From assembly GCA_934502905.1 (NCBI GenBank), contig CAKSVK010000209.1, positions 1 to 5,263 of the forward strand: a DNA stretch of 5,263 nt. The letters are read 5' to 3'. The first letter of the stretch is position 1; every line of letters starts with the position of its first letter. Of the stretch, positions 1 through 5,263 are shown piece by piece. The notes beneath the pieces are model-generated. The model was not told the DNA's origin and searched no databases. It saw nothing but the letters and a program-made list of their open reading frames with translations. This DNA comes from an uncultured Chitinophagaceae bacterium. Lineage in GTDB: Bacteria > Bacteroidota > Bacteroidia > Chitinophagales > Chitinophagaceae. The position numbers and the translations under genes are program-made.

Positions 1-1006
1 GGCAGAAAATGGTAAAACCGACAGTACGCTGATTGTGATGCTGCACAAAAATTTTGAGGTTTCTGCAGTAGCAAAAGAAAAACCGAGATACTATACCCGG
101 CTTGACAGCGCCGGCCTGTTCCATTTCAGCCATATTGCACCGGGCACCTATAATATTTATGCTCTGAAAGATGCCGGCGGGCAGAAAATGTACATGAACG
201 GTGCAGATCTTTTTGCTTTTTACGGCAGCAGTGTGGTGGTAGCAGACACCAATACGGTTAGCCCGGTTTTATATGCGTTTATAGAGGCGCCCGAGGCGGA
301 CCGGGGTGGGAGACCTGGCGGCGGGGGCAAATCTGCGGGTTCTTCCAAAATGCCTGCAAAAAAAGAAAAAACATTAACCGTTCAGACGAACCTGGAAGCT
401 GGAAAACAAGATCTGCTTTCGGACCTGATCCTGACTTTCAGTGATTCGCTGGTTGCATTCGATGAAACGAAGCTCCATTTTACAGATACTCTTTTTGCTC
501 CCGTTACAGGTTATTCACTGGAAGCTGACACAACCGGCACGAAGATATCTTTCAAATACCCGTGGAAAGAAGGGGAGAATTTTAAACTGATCCTGGAAAA
601 AGATATAGCCAGTGATTCCTCCGGAGCCGGATTGGCAAAAGCTGATACCATTAGTTTCGAAACAAAAAAGAAAGAGGACTATGGTGCATTACGTCTCAGG
701 CTTCCTAATCTTGATACCACACAAAATATTGTATTACTCCTGTTTAAAGGCGACAAGCTGGATAAAGCCCAGCCTGCAACAGGTAAAGAGATAAGGTTTG
801 AACTTTTTCCACCGGGTGATTACGAGATCAGGGTGTTGTACGACCGCAATCGCAACAATAAGTGGGATACCGGCAATTACTGGGAAAAGATACAACCTGA
901 GAAAATCGTCACTATACCTAAAAAAAATACAATCCGGCCGAACTGGGACAATGAAATAACCATAGAGCTACCCGAAAATGAACCACCGGACGTACTCTCC
1001 AGGTAA
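1..1006 (+). CDS. Ig-like domain protein, probably secreted or lipoprotein (5' end missing)
   Basis: This is the C-terminal 334 residues of a larger protein. The frame is open from base 2, and the GTG at 35 is not a start because coding sequence continues to its left. The first part (about bases 95-250) resembles the carboxypeptidase-regulatory/prealbumin-like fold: a G-x-F-x-F strand, then APGTYNIYALKD. A Gly-rich linker follows (about 295-345), then a second beta-rich segment with LTVQTN and a repeated DSL/DTL pattern (about 370-660). The end carries the family hallmark FPPGDYEIRVLYDRNRNNKW and a conserved WDNEITIEL tail. Bacteroidota encode many such proteins with an N-terminal lipoprotein signal and a Big_5/SbsA-type Ig domain; that part would lie upstream and is not seen here. 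The protein is likely exported and surface or periplasmic. No enzymatic motif is visible and the ligand is unknown. The family assignment is by recall of similar proteins. The gene converges on the outer membrane protein gene with 8 bases between stops. Confidence 0.8.
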   Translation, partial: AENGKTDSTLIVMLHKNFEVSAVAKEKPRYYTRLDSAGLFHFSHIAPGTYNIYALKDAGGQKMYMNGADLFAFYGSSVVVADTNTVSPVLYAFIEAPEADRGGRPGGGGKSAGSSKMPAKKEKTLTVQTNLEAGKQDLLSDLILTFSDSLVAFDETKLHFTDTLFAPVTGYSLEADTTGTKISFKYPWKEGENFKLILEKDIASDSSGAGLAKADTISFETKKKEDYGALRLRLPNLDTTQNIVLLLFKGDKLDKAQPATGKEIRFELFPPGDYEIRVLYDRNRNNKWDTGNYWEKIQPEKIVTIPKKNTIRPNWDNEITIELPENEPPDVLSR

Positions 1007-1030
1007 TGTAATGCTTAAAAGAAGTACCTG
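1000..1030. terminator. Weak inverted repeat at the convergent gene ends
   Basis: CAGGTA (1000-1005) pairs perfectly with TACCTG (1025-1030) around a 19-nt A-rich loop that contains both stop codons. It is the only symmetric element at this convergent junction and could act as a two-way transcription end. The stem is only 6 bp, the loop is large and there is no strong U-run, so this is a weak call that could be chance. Confidence 0.2.
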
Positions 1031-2271
1031 ATTTGGGTGGTATAGGTATTCGATTTCAATGACCAACCCGTGTAATTTGTAAAGGCCCCGATAAATTGTC
1101 CGTTAAGTCCAAGTTCCCATTTATCTGCTATCGTATAACCAAGTTTAGCCTGGAACCCAAGCCAGATTCCTGGGTTCTTCAAATAATTATCCCAAACCTC
1201 TTCCCCAGAAAGTGTCCTGGTCCGGGTATACCTGTTTTTTCCATAAAATGCAAAGTTATAAGCGGCTCCTGCTCCAAAATAGATTTTCCGGTTTTCATTA
1301 CGCAGAAAATTATATAAAAGAGAGATAGAAGGAGATATATTTGTTTGCTGAACAACATATGTTGTCTGATATGGCTCCGAAGTTCCGGTCATTTGTCTCG
1401 AGCCTGTTCCTTTGTAAGTTGCCGATGTATAAGTAACTTCTGCTCTAAATACCAGGTCCTGCAGATTTCTTGATGCTGACAGATCAGCGCCAAATGTTAC
1501 AAATGGTACAAATCCTCCTGAAAAATTCATGTTTGCAAAGGGGGGAAAGGTTCCCATAAATTCTACATTCGCATATCCACCACCGACACCAGAAAAAAAC
1601 TTGAGTCCAATTTTCGACTTCCGGGTAGCTTCCCAAGATATGCTGCCTTTCGCCTCATTTATCTGTTGTATGGCTTCCCGCAGATCTTTTTCCCTGTAAT
1701 CAACTTTATCTATTTTATGTAACAATTGCGCCGGAAGCGATTGCAAACTGTTAAGCTGTTTTTTCAGCTGGACTATATACCTCCTTTCTGTATATATGTC
1801 GGTCCCTCTTCGGGAAACGTTATAAGTCAGTTCTTCAAATTCACCGCCTGTTGTATGGATATAAAAATGCTCTTTAAAATCAGTAAACTGGTAAAGCTCC
1901 ACATCACCGCCATATAAAAGTCTTCTCAACCAAAGAGTATCCGTAGACGAAAGTATCTGTGATTCCGGGAGCAGGTCGGGTAATTTAACAGGGCGGTTAT
2001 CTTTGGTGACAATTGCCCTCACATACTGATCATACCCCATAATATCAATAAACCGGATATCCTTTACCTGGTAGGATGTACCATCTTTTGAAAGGGAATC
2101 AGAAAAAAAATCAATAGTGTATGGATTCTTACGCCAGTTTTTATAGGCGACCCATCCGTGCAGGGTATCGCCGGCGTTATTCACGATTAAAGCTTTCTTT
2201 TTAACGCTCTGCGCATTAACAGGAGAAGAGAAGAAAAATAGCAGGGCAAGGAGAATGGTTATTCTTTTCAT
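1015..2271 (-). CDS. Outer membrane beta-barrel protein with N-terminal Bacteroidota domain
   Basis: The product has 418 residues. The start at 2271 is chosen because it gives a clear Sec signal peptide: MKR, a hydrophobic core ILLALLFFF, and a likely cleavage after VNA at residue 20. The same frame runs upstream to 2442, but that extension lies antisense to recR and would bury the signal. Residues about 25-150 form a soluble domain with GDTLHGWVAYKNWRKNP, F-x-D-S and VKDIRFIDIMGYDQYVR. I recall this type of domain from many uncharacterised Bacteroidota exported proteins, sometimes mislabelled as GTPase-like. A charged, probably helical linker follows (about 165-215, K/Q/E-rich). Residues about 220-418 show alternating aromatic/Gly strands typical of an 8-10-strand barrel (GVGGGYANVEF, FGADLSAS, IYFGAGAAYNFAFYG, LGFQAKLGYTIADKWELGLNGQF). 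The protein ends in IRYFF, a terminal Phe as is usual for barrel proteins recognised by the BAM machinery. It should sit in the outer membrane. Its substrate or partner is unknown. No TAnnTTTG promoter is evident upstream. Confidence 0.8.
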   Translation of the reverse strand: MKRITILLALLFFFSSPVNAQSVKKKALIVNNAGDTLHGWVAYKNWRKNPYTIDFFSDSLSKDGTSYQVKDIRFIDIMGYDQYVRAIVTKDNRPVKLPDLLPESQILSSTDTLWLRRLLYGGDVELYQFTDFKEHFYIHTTGGEFEELTYNVSRRGTDIYTERRYIVQLKKQLNSLQSLPAQLLHKIDKVDYREKDLREAIQQINEAKGSISWEATRKSKIGLKFFSGVGGGYANVEFMGTFPPFANMNFSGGFVPFVTFGADLSASRNLQDLVFRAEVTYTSATYKGTGSRQMTGTSEPYQTTYVVQQTNISPSISLLYNFLRNENRKIYFGAGAAYNFAFYGKNRYTRTRTLSGEEVWDNYLKNPGIWLGFQAKLGYTIADKWELGLNGQFIGAFTNYTGWSLKSNTYTTQIRYFF

Positions 2272-2322
2272 ACAGTTATCACTTTTACCAGCAATACGAT
2301 GGTTTTCTAAACGTCCGCTGTT

Positions 2323-2330
2323 TATCTTTG
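2323..2330 (+). promoter_or_regulatory. Bacteroidota -7 type promoter element (TATCTTTG) before recR
   Basis: TATCTTTG fits the Bacteroidota sigma-ABfr -7 consensus TAnnTTTG exactly. It ends 4 bases before the recR ATG, so transcription would begin at or within a few bases of the start codon. The -33 element is not convincing; the nearest T-rich run is TTTTC at 2303-2307, closer than the usual spacing of about 19-21 bp. The downstream start cannot be moved upstream because an in-frame TAA lies at 2308-2310 with no ATG after it. Confidence 0.45.
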
Positions 2331-2334
2331 TTGC

Positions 2335-2958
2335 ATGCAAATCTCCTCTTCCCTTCTTGAAAATGCGGTCAATGAGTTTTCCAGGCTTCCCGGTATAGGG
2401 AAAAAAACCGCTTTGCGACTGGTTCTTCACCTCATCAAACAATCCCCGGAAGAGGTATCAAGACTTACTGAAGCGATGGACAGGATGAAAAAGGAGCTGA
2501 AATTCTGCCAGGTATGTAATAATATTTCCGACAACGCCCTTTGTAATATCTGTTCCAATCCTATGCGAAAAAAGGAAACTATCTGCGTGGTGGAAAATAT
2601 CAGGGATGTGATAGCCCTGGAGAGTACACAACAATATAACGGGCTTTACCACGTGCTGGGTGGCATTATTTCACCCCTGGATGGCATTGGTCCGGACCAA
2701 CTCTTTATTGAGTCGCTCGTACAGCGGATCACTCCCGACGTAAATGAAATTATATTTGCCTTGAGCCCCAATATCCAGGGTGATACCACGATCTATTACA
2801 TCCAGAAAAAGCTGGAAGCTGCTCTTGCTTCAGGCTTAAGGATCACGACCATTGCAAGGGGTATTTCGTTTGGAGGAGAACTGGAATATGCAGATGAGCT
2901 GACACTGGGACGCAGTATCCAGAACCGGATGCCTGTTGAAAAGTATGTTTCACATTAG
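2335..2958 (+). CDS. recR: Recombination mediator protein RecR
   Basis: The product has 207 residues, close to the usual length of about 200. RecR works with RecF and RecO (or RecO alone) to load RecA onto SSB-coated single-stranded DNA at gaps and stalled forks in the cytoplasm; it forms ring-shaped tetramers that clamp DNA. The sequence shows the N-terminal helix-hairpin-helix (LPGIGKKTALRL, residues 18-29), the C4 zinc finger (Cys58, Cys61, Cys70, Cys73) and a Toprim domain (ICVVEN at 83-88, with Glu87). The conserved YHVLGGIISPLDGIGP block covers 105-120, with GDTT at 149-152 and ARG at 174-176. The C-terminal signature ELEYADELTLGRS covers 182-194. The N-terminus MQISSSLLENAVNEF matches the usual RecR beginning, so the ATG at 2335 is well supported. 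A 10-bp palindrome, TTGCATGCAA (2331-2340), covers the start codon. The gene diverges from the outer membrane protein gene across 63 bp and appears intact. Confidence 0.97.
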   Translation: MQISSSLLENAVNEFSRLPGIGKKTALRLVLHLIKQSPEEVSRLTEAMDRMKKELKFCQVCNNISDNALCNICSNPMRKKETICVVENIRDVIALESTQQYNGLYHVLGGIISPLDGIGPDQLFIESLVQRITPDVNEIIFALSPNIQGDTTIYYIQKKLEAALASGLRITTIARGISFGGELEYADELTLGRSIQNRMPVEKYVSH

Positions 2959-2994
2959 AAAATACTTTCATGTTTTTATATCAGTAAGCTTTGT

Positions 2995-3002
2995 TACCTT
3001 TG
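2995..3002 (+). promoter_or_regulatory. Bacteroidota -7 type promoter element (TACCTTTG) for the metH genes
   Basis: TACCTTTG matches TAnnTTTG exactly and lies in the spacer after recR. A T-run at 2973-2977 sits 17 bp upstream and could stand in for a -33 element, but no clear TTG is present at the right distance. A start a few bases downstream (about 3007-3010) would give a leader of roughly 140 nt before the metH N-terminal gene. Confidence 0.5.
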
Positions 3003-3010
3003 CTGTCTCA

Positions 3011-3139
3011 TTACAGGTGGATTTGTTTATTGTTCGGCCTGCATCAATTGAACTAATAAACGCAAGGGAACTGCCCGGTTTCCAAACGTTACAGGTTCAA
3101 TTCATTACATCCCGCGTAAGCATTCGACCATCTGTTCAA
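3011..3139 (+). promoter_or_regulatory. Candidate structured 5' leader (cis-regulatory RNA) of the first metH gene
   Basis: The spacer between recR and the metH N-terminal gene contains several inverted repeats that cannot all form at once. Stem A pairs 3025-3035 (GTTTATTGTTC) with 3050-3061 (GAACTAATAAAC), 11 bp with one bulged T. Stem B pairs 3046-3053 (AATTGAAC) with 3095-3102 (GTTCAATT), 8 bp perfect, and continues inward with AACG/CGTT (3059-3062/3087-3090) and GGGAAC/GTTTCC (3066-3071/3078-3083, one G-U, 6-nt loop). TTGAAC (3048-3053) could also pair with GTTCAA at 3134-3139, 12 bases before the ATG. TTACAGGT occurs twice (3011-3018, 3089-3096). I checked by eye against the SAM-I, SAM-II, SAH and cobalamin riboswitch consensus cores as I remember them and saw no clear match. 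No U-tract terminator is present, so control, if any, would more likely act on translation. This is inference from pairing only. Confidence 0.35.
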
Positions 3140-3150
3140 AACAAAAAAGA

Positions 3151-4152
3151 ATGGCAAGTAGTATCAGGGAAGCGCTCCAGAAGCGGATTTTGGTAATTGA
3201 TGGTGCTATGGGCACCATGATCCAGAGGTATAAGCTGGCAGAATCCGATTACAGGGGGGGAAAATTTAAGGACTGGCATTGCGATGTGAAGGGAAATAAT
3301 GACTTACTGAGTATTACCCGTCCGGAGATCATTACAGACATACACAAACAATACCTGGATGCAGGCGCTGATATCATAGAGACCAATACCTTCAGCAGTA
3401 CCGCCATTGCCATGGCGGACTACGATATGCAGGAGCTGGCCTATGAGCTGAATGTGGCTTCTGCCAAATGTGCCCGGGAAGCGATCACACAAACCGGCAA
3501 ACAAGCCTGGATCGCCGGCGCCATTGGCCCATTGAATAAAACGCTCTCCCTCTCTCCCGACGTAAACAACCCGGGGTACCGGGCGGTTACATTCGATGAG
3601 GTAGTAGCAGCTTATTACGATCAGGTCAGGGGACTGGTGGATGGAGGGGCGGACATATTCCTGATAGAGACCATATTTGATACCCTGAACGCGAAAGCCG
3701 CCATATTCGCTGTAAAAAAGTTCTACCGGGATCACCCGGAAGCGCCAAAAAAGGAGATCATGATCAGCGGGACGATCACGGATGCATCCGGACGGACATT
3801 GAGCGGGCAAACGCTGGAGGCCTTCTATACCTCAGTTGCCCACGCCAAACCGTTAAGTGTTGGCTTGAACTGTGCGCTGGGCGCCAAAGAAATGCGGCCG
3901 CATATCGCAGAACTGTCACAGATCGCCTCCTGTTATGTATCCGCTTATCCCAACGCCGGACTTCCCAACGCCATGGGAGAATATGATGAGGCGCCGTCCG
4001 AAACGGCCCACTTCCTGGAAGACTGGGCGAAAGAGGGATTTGTGAATATTGTGGGCGGCTGCTGCGGTACCACGCCGGATCATATCAGGCATATAGCGGA
4101 TAGTGTGAAGGGGATGCAACCGAGGGCGTTACCGGTGGTGGAAGTAATTTGA
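3151..4152 (+). CDS. metH: Methionine synthase, homocysteine-binding subunit (split MetH N-terminal part)
   Basis: The 333-residue product matches the first module of cobalamin-dependent methionine synthase, a (beta/alpha)8 barrel that binds zinc and activates homocysteine for methylation. Landmarks are [13 protein letters not shown] (13-25), the block with [11 protein letters not shown] near 51-61, [15 protein letters not shown] (77-91), [17 protein letters not shown] (122-138) and [13 protein letters not shown] (172-184). The zinc ligands are Cys241 in GLNCALGA and Cys304-Cys305 in GGCCGTT. Their 63-residue spacing equals that of E. coli MetH Cys247, Cys310 and Cys311. The ATG at 3151 follows an A-rich stretch and gives the expected N-terminus. 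The protein ends a few residues into the linker that joins this module to the folate domain in one-piece enzymes. The remaining domains are encoded by the next gene, 235 bp downstream in another frame. As I recall, two-gene arrangements of this kind are common in Bacteroidota. A free-standing homocysteine methyltransferase using another donor is possible but less likely given the neighbour. Confidence 0.93.
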   Translation: MASSIREALQKRILVIDGAMGTMIQRYKLAESDYRGGKFKDWHCDVKGNNDLLSITRPEIITDIHKQYLDAGADIIETNTFSSTAIAMADYDMQELAYELNVASAKCAREAITQTGKQAWIAGAIGPLNKTLSLSPDVNNPGYRAVTFDEVVAAYYDQVRGLVDGGADIFLIETIFDTLNAKAAIFAVKKFYRDHPEAPKKEIMISGTITDASGRTLSGQTLEAFYTSVAHAKPLSVGLNCALGAKEMRPHIAELSQIASCYVSAYPNAGLPNAMGEYDEAPSETAHFLEDWAKEGFVNIVGGCCGTTPDHIRHIADSVKGMQPRALPVVEVI

Positions 4153-4219
4153 AGATGGAAGAGGAATGTGAAAATGTGGAGTATGAAAAATGTGTGAATT
4201 TGGAAATTTGAAAGTGGAG
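4146..4219 (+). repeat. Degenerate purine-rich short-unit repeat after the first metH gene
   Basis: This tract is built from imperfect units related to AATTTGAA, AATGTGAAAATGTGG and GAAAAATGTGTGAA, almost without C. AATTTGAA occurs at 4146-4153 and again at 4205-4212. The first copy carries the TGA stop codon (4150-4152) of the upstream gene. Low-complexity tracts of this kind are, as far as I recall, frequent in intergenic regions of Chitinophagaceae and related Bacteroidota. The remainder of the gap up to about 4288 (4220-4288) shows no gene or recognisable element. Confidence 0.5.
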
Positions 4220-4290
4220 CCATAAGCAAATACAAAGCCGGGATTTATTCAATGGAAGATGTAGTAGCGATACAGTTTGGATATATTCTG

Positions 4291-4356
4291 TCGCACCATC
4301 CCTCTCCGTTGCAAGGAGAAGAATAAGAGCTTGCCCGCCGTGGTGGGGGTGAGGCT
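4291..4356. repeat. Candidate interspersed REP-like repeat in the metH gap
   Basis: The segment carries a short stem, TCTCC (4303-4307) with GGAGA (4315-4319), and a second stem CCCGC/GTGGG (4334-4338/4343-4347, one G-U). It ends in GGGGGTGAGG. Read on the minus strand it has the pattern CCTCACCCCC, then a spacer, then GGAGAGGGATGGTG. This resembles the short C/G-rich interspersed repeats common in the genomes of Bacteroidota and some other phyla. No other copy exists in this window, so its repeated nature is inferred from pattern recall. It does not encode a plausible protein on either strand. Confidence 0.4.
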
Positions 4357-4387
4357 GATTTTAAGATACCCAAGAAGAAATAAAAAA

Positions 4388-5263
4388 ATGTCAGAAGTTA
4401 TAATAAAACCATACCTCCGCTTATCAGGATTGGAACCACTGGTGGTTCGGCCGGAAACGAATTTTGTCAATATAGGTGAAAGAACCAATGTGACCGGCTC
4501 CAAAAAATTTGCCCGCCTGATACGGGAAAACAAATATGAGGAAGCTCTCAGCATAGCCCGGCAGCAGGTGGAGAACGGCGCCCAGGTGATCGACATCAAT
4601 ATGGACGACGCATTGCTGGACGGCGTGCAGGCCATGACCACCTTTATCAACCTGGTGCAAAGCGAACCCGATATCGCCAAAGTGCCGATCATGATCGACA
4701 GCTCCAAATTTGAGATCATAGAAGCAGGACTAAAATGTGTGCAGGGCAAATGCATCGTGAACTCCATTTCCATGAAGGAGGGAGAGGAAAAGTTCATACA
4801 ACAGGCAGTGGTCTGCCAGAGTTATGGTGCAGCAGTGATCGTAATGGCCTTTGATGAAAAAGGACAGGCGGATACCCAACAGAGAAAGGTGGAGATCTGC
4901 CACCGGGCTTATAAGATCCTTACTGAAAAAGTAGGTTTCGATCCGCAGGACATCATCTTTGATCCGAATGTTTTTGCAATTGCTACCGGCCTGGAGGAAC
5001 ACAATAATTACGGAGTGGATTTTATAGAAGCAACCCGGGAAATAAAACGATTGATGCCGCTGACCGGTGTAAGCGGCGGTGTCAGCAACCTTTCCTTTTC
5101 ATTCAGGGGAAATGAACCGGTACGGGAGGCTATGCATTCTGTGTTCCTATATTATGCTATCAAAGCCGGTATGAATATGGGCATCGTAAATGCCGGCCAG
5201 TTGGTGGTATATGATGAGATAGAACCTGAACTGAGGCAACTATGCGAAGATGTGATCCTGAAC
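4388..5263 (+). CDS. metH: Methionine synthase, methyltetrahydrofolate-binding subunit (split MetH C-terminal part, 3' end missing)
   Basis: The first 292 residues are present and the frame is open at the right edge. After a short leader, [11 protein letters not shown] (8-18) is the linker sequence that precedes the folate module in one-piece MetH. The pterin-binding (DHPS-like) barrel then follows with [16 protein letters not shown] (26-41), [17 protein letters not shown] (57-73), [10 protein letters not shown] (99-108), [61 protein letters not shown] and MGIVNAGQL, nearly residue for residue like E. coli MetH. It passes the methyl group from 5-methyltetrahydrofolate to cobalamin. The cap, cobalamin (DxHxxG) and AdoMet-activation domains should follow outside the window, giving a protein of roughly 880-900 residues. 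The ATG at 4388 is preferred because the open frame upstream (to a TAG at 4265) is repeat-derived and unlike MetH; an A-rich stretch precedes it. It is probably co-transcribed with the homocysteine-binding gene. Confidence 0.95.
   Translation, partial: MSEVIIKPYLRLSGLEPLVVRPETNFVNIGERTNVTGSKKFARLIRENKYEEALSIARQQVENGAQVIDINMDDALLDGVQAMTTFINLVQSEPDIAKVPIMIDSSKFEIIEAGLKCVQGKCIVNSISMKEGEEKFIQQAVVCQSYGAAVIVMAFDEKGQADTQQRKVEICHRAYKILTEKVGFDPQDIIFDPNVFAIATGLEEHNNYGVDFIEATREIKRLMPLTGVSGGVSNLSFSFRGNEPVREAMHSVFLYYAIKAGMNMGIVNAGQLVVYDEIEPELRQLCEDVILN

Noticed and set aside
2272..2442. 57-residue N-terminal extension of the outer membrane protein frame
   Set aside because: It is antisense to the start of recR, and the downstream ATG at 2271 gives a textbook signal peptide.
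3003..3150. Known SAM, SAH or cobalamin riboswitch before metH
   Set aside because: None of the conserved cores I remember for these classes could be found by eye. Only generic pairing is supported.
2936..3196. 86-residue open frame (TTG start; ATG at 2945) in the recR-metH spacer
   Set aside because: It overlaps both flanking genes out of frame, has no recognisable motif, and lies over the promoter and leader region.
3254..3260. Run of seven G in the first metH gene as a phase-variation tract
   Set aside because: It is short, sits in a housekeeping enzyme, and the frame across it matches MetH (YRGGKF) with no sign of slippage.
3304..3810. 168-residue minus-strand frame
   Set aside because: It is antisense to conserved MetH sequence and shows no family features of its own.
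4271..4279. TACAGTTTG as an internal promoter for the second metH gene
   Set aside because: The spacing between TA and TTTG is three bases instead of two, and no -33 element is seen.
4249..4797. 182-residue open frame on the minus strand, with smaller ones nearby
   Set aside because: It lies opposite the strongly conserved metH folate domain, and its composition is that of a shadow frame.

Overview
The window looks like chromosomal DNA of a Bacteroidota bacterium, probably of the Chitinophagaceae/Sphingobacteriia side. The evidence is the protein families (an Ig-like/SbsA-like lipoprotein-type protein, an outer membrane beta-barrel protein with a Bacteroidota-type N-terminal domain, a two-gene methionine synthase), A-rich regions rather than Shine-Dalgarno sites before the start codons, and two matches to the Bacteroidota -7 promoter element TAnnTTTG. 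The genus cannot be fixed from the sequence alone.

Layout, left to right. Bases 1-1006 hold the 3' part of a gene for a secreted Ig-like domain protein (+). It converges, with 8 bases between stop codons, on an outer membrane beta-barrel protein gene (-, 1015-2271). A 63-bp divergent spacer separates that gene from recR (+, 2335-2958), whose promoter-like element lies only 4 bases before the ATG. After a 192-bp spacer with a second promoter-like element and a leader rich in competing inverted repeats comes the homocysteine-binding half of methionine synthase (+, 3151-4152). A 235-bp gap made largely of repeat-like, non-coding sequence follows. Then the folate-binding start of the second methionine synthase gene (+, 4388 to the right edge) begins.

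Functional picture. The two metH genes together should rebuild cobalamin-dependent methionine synthase. The first supplies the zinc/homocysteine domain; the second supplies the methyltetrahydrofolate domain and, beyond the window, presumably the cobalamin and activation domains. The split falls exactly in the interdomain linker and all visible catalytic residues are kept, so it reads as a working two-subunit enzyme rather than a pseudogene. RecR is an ordinary housekeeping recombination-repair protein. The two left-hand genes are cell-envelope proteins of unknown specific role.

No mobile element with a transposase, no CRISPR array, no tRNA or rRNA, and no defence system is visible. The points most worth a second look are the metH leader (mutually exclusive stems, possible cis-regulatory RNA), the repeat-filled gap that separates the metH halves, and the apparently leaderless recR.
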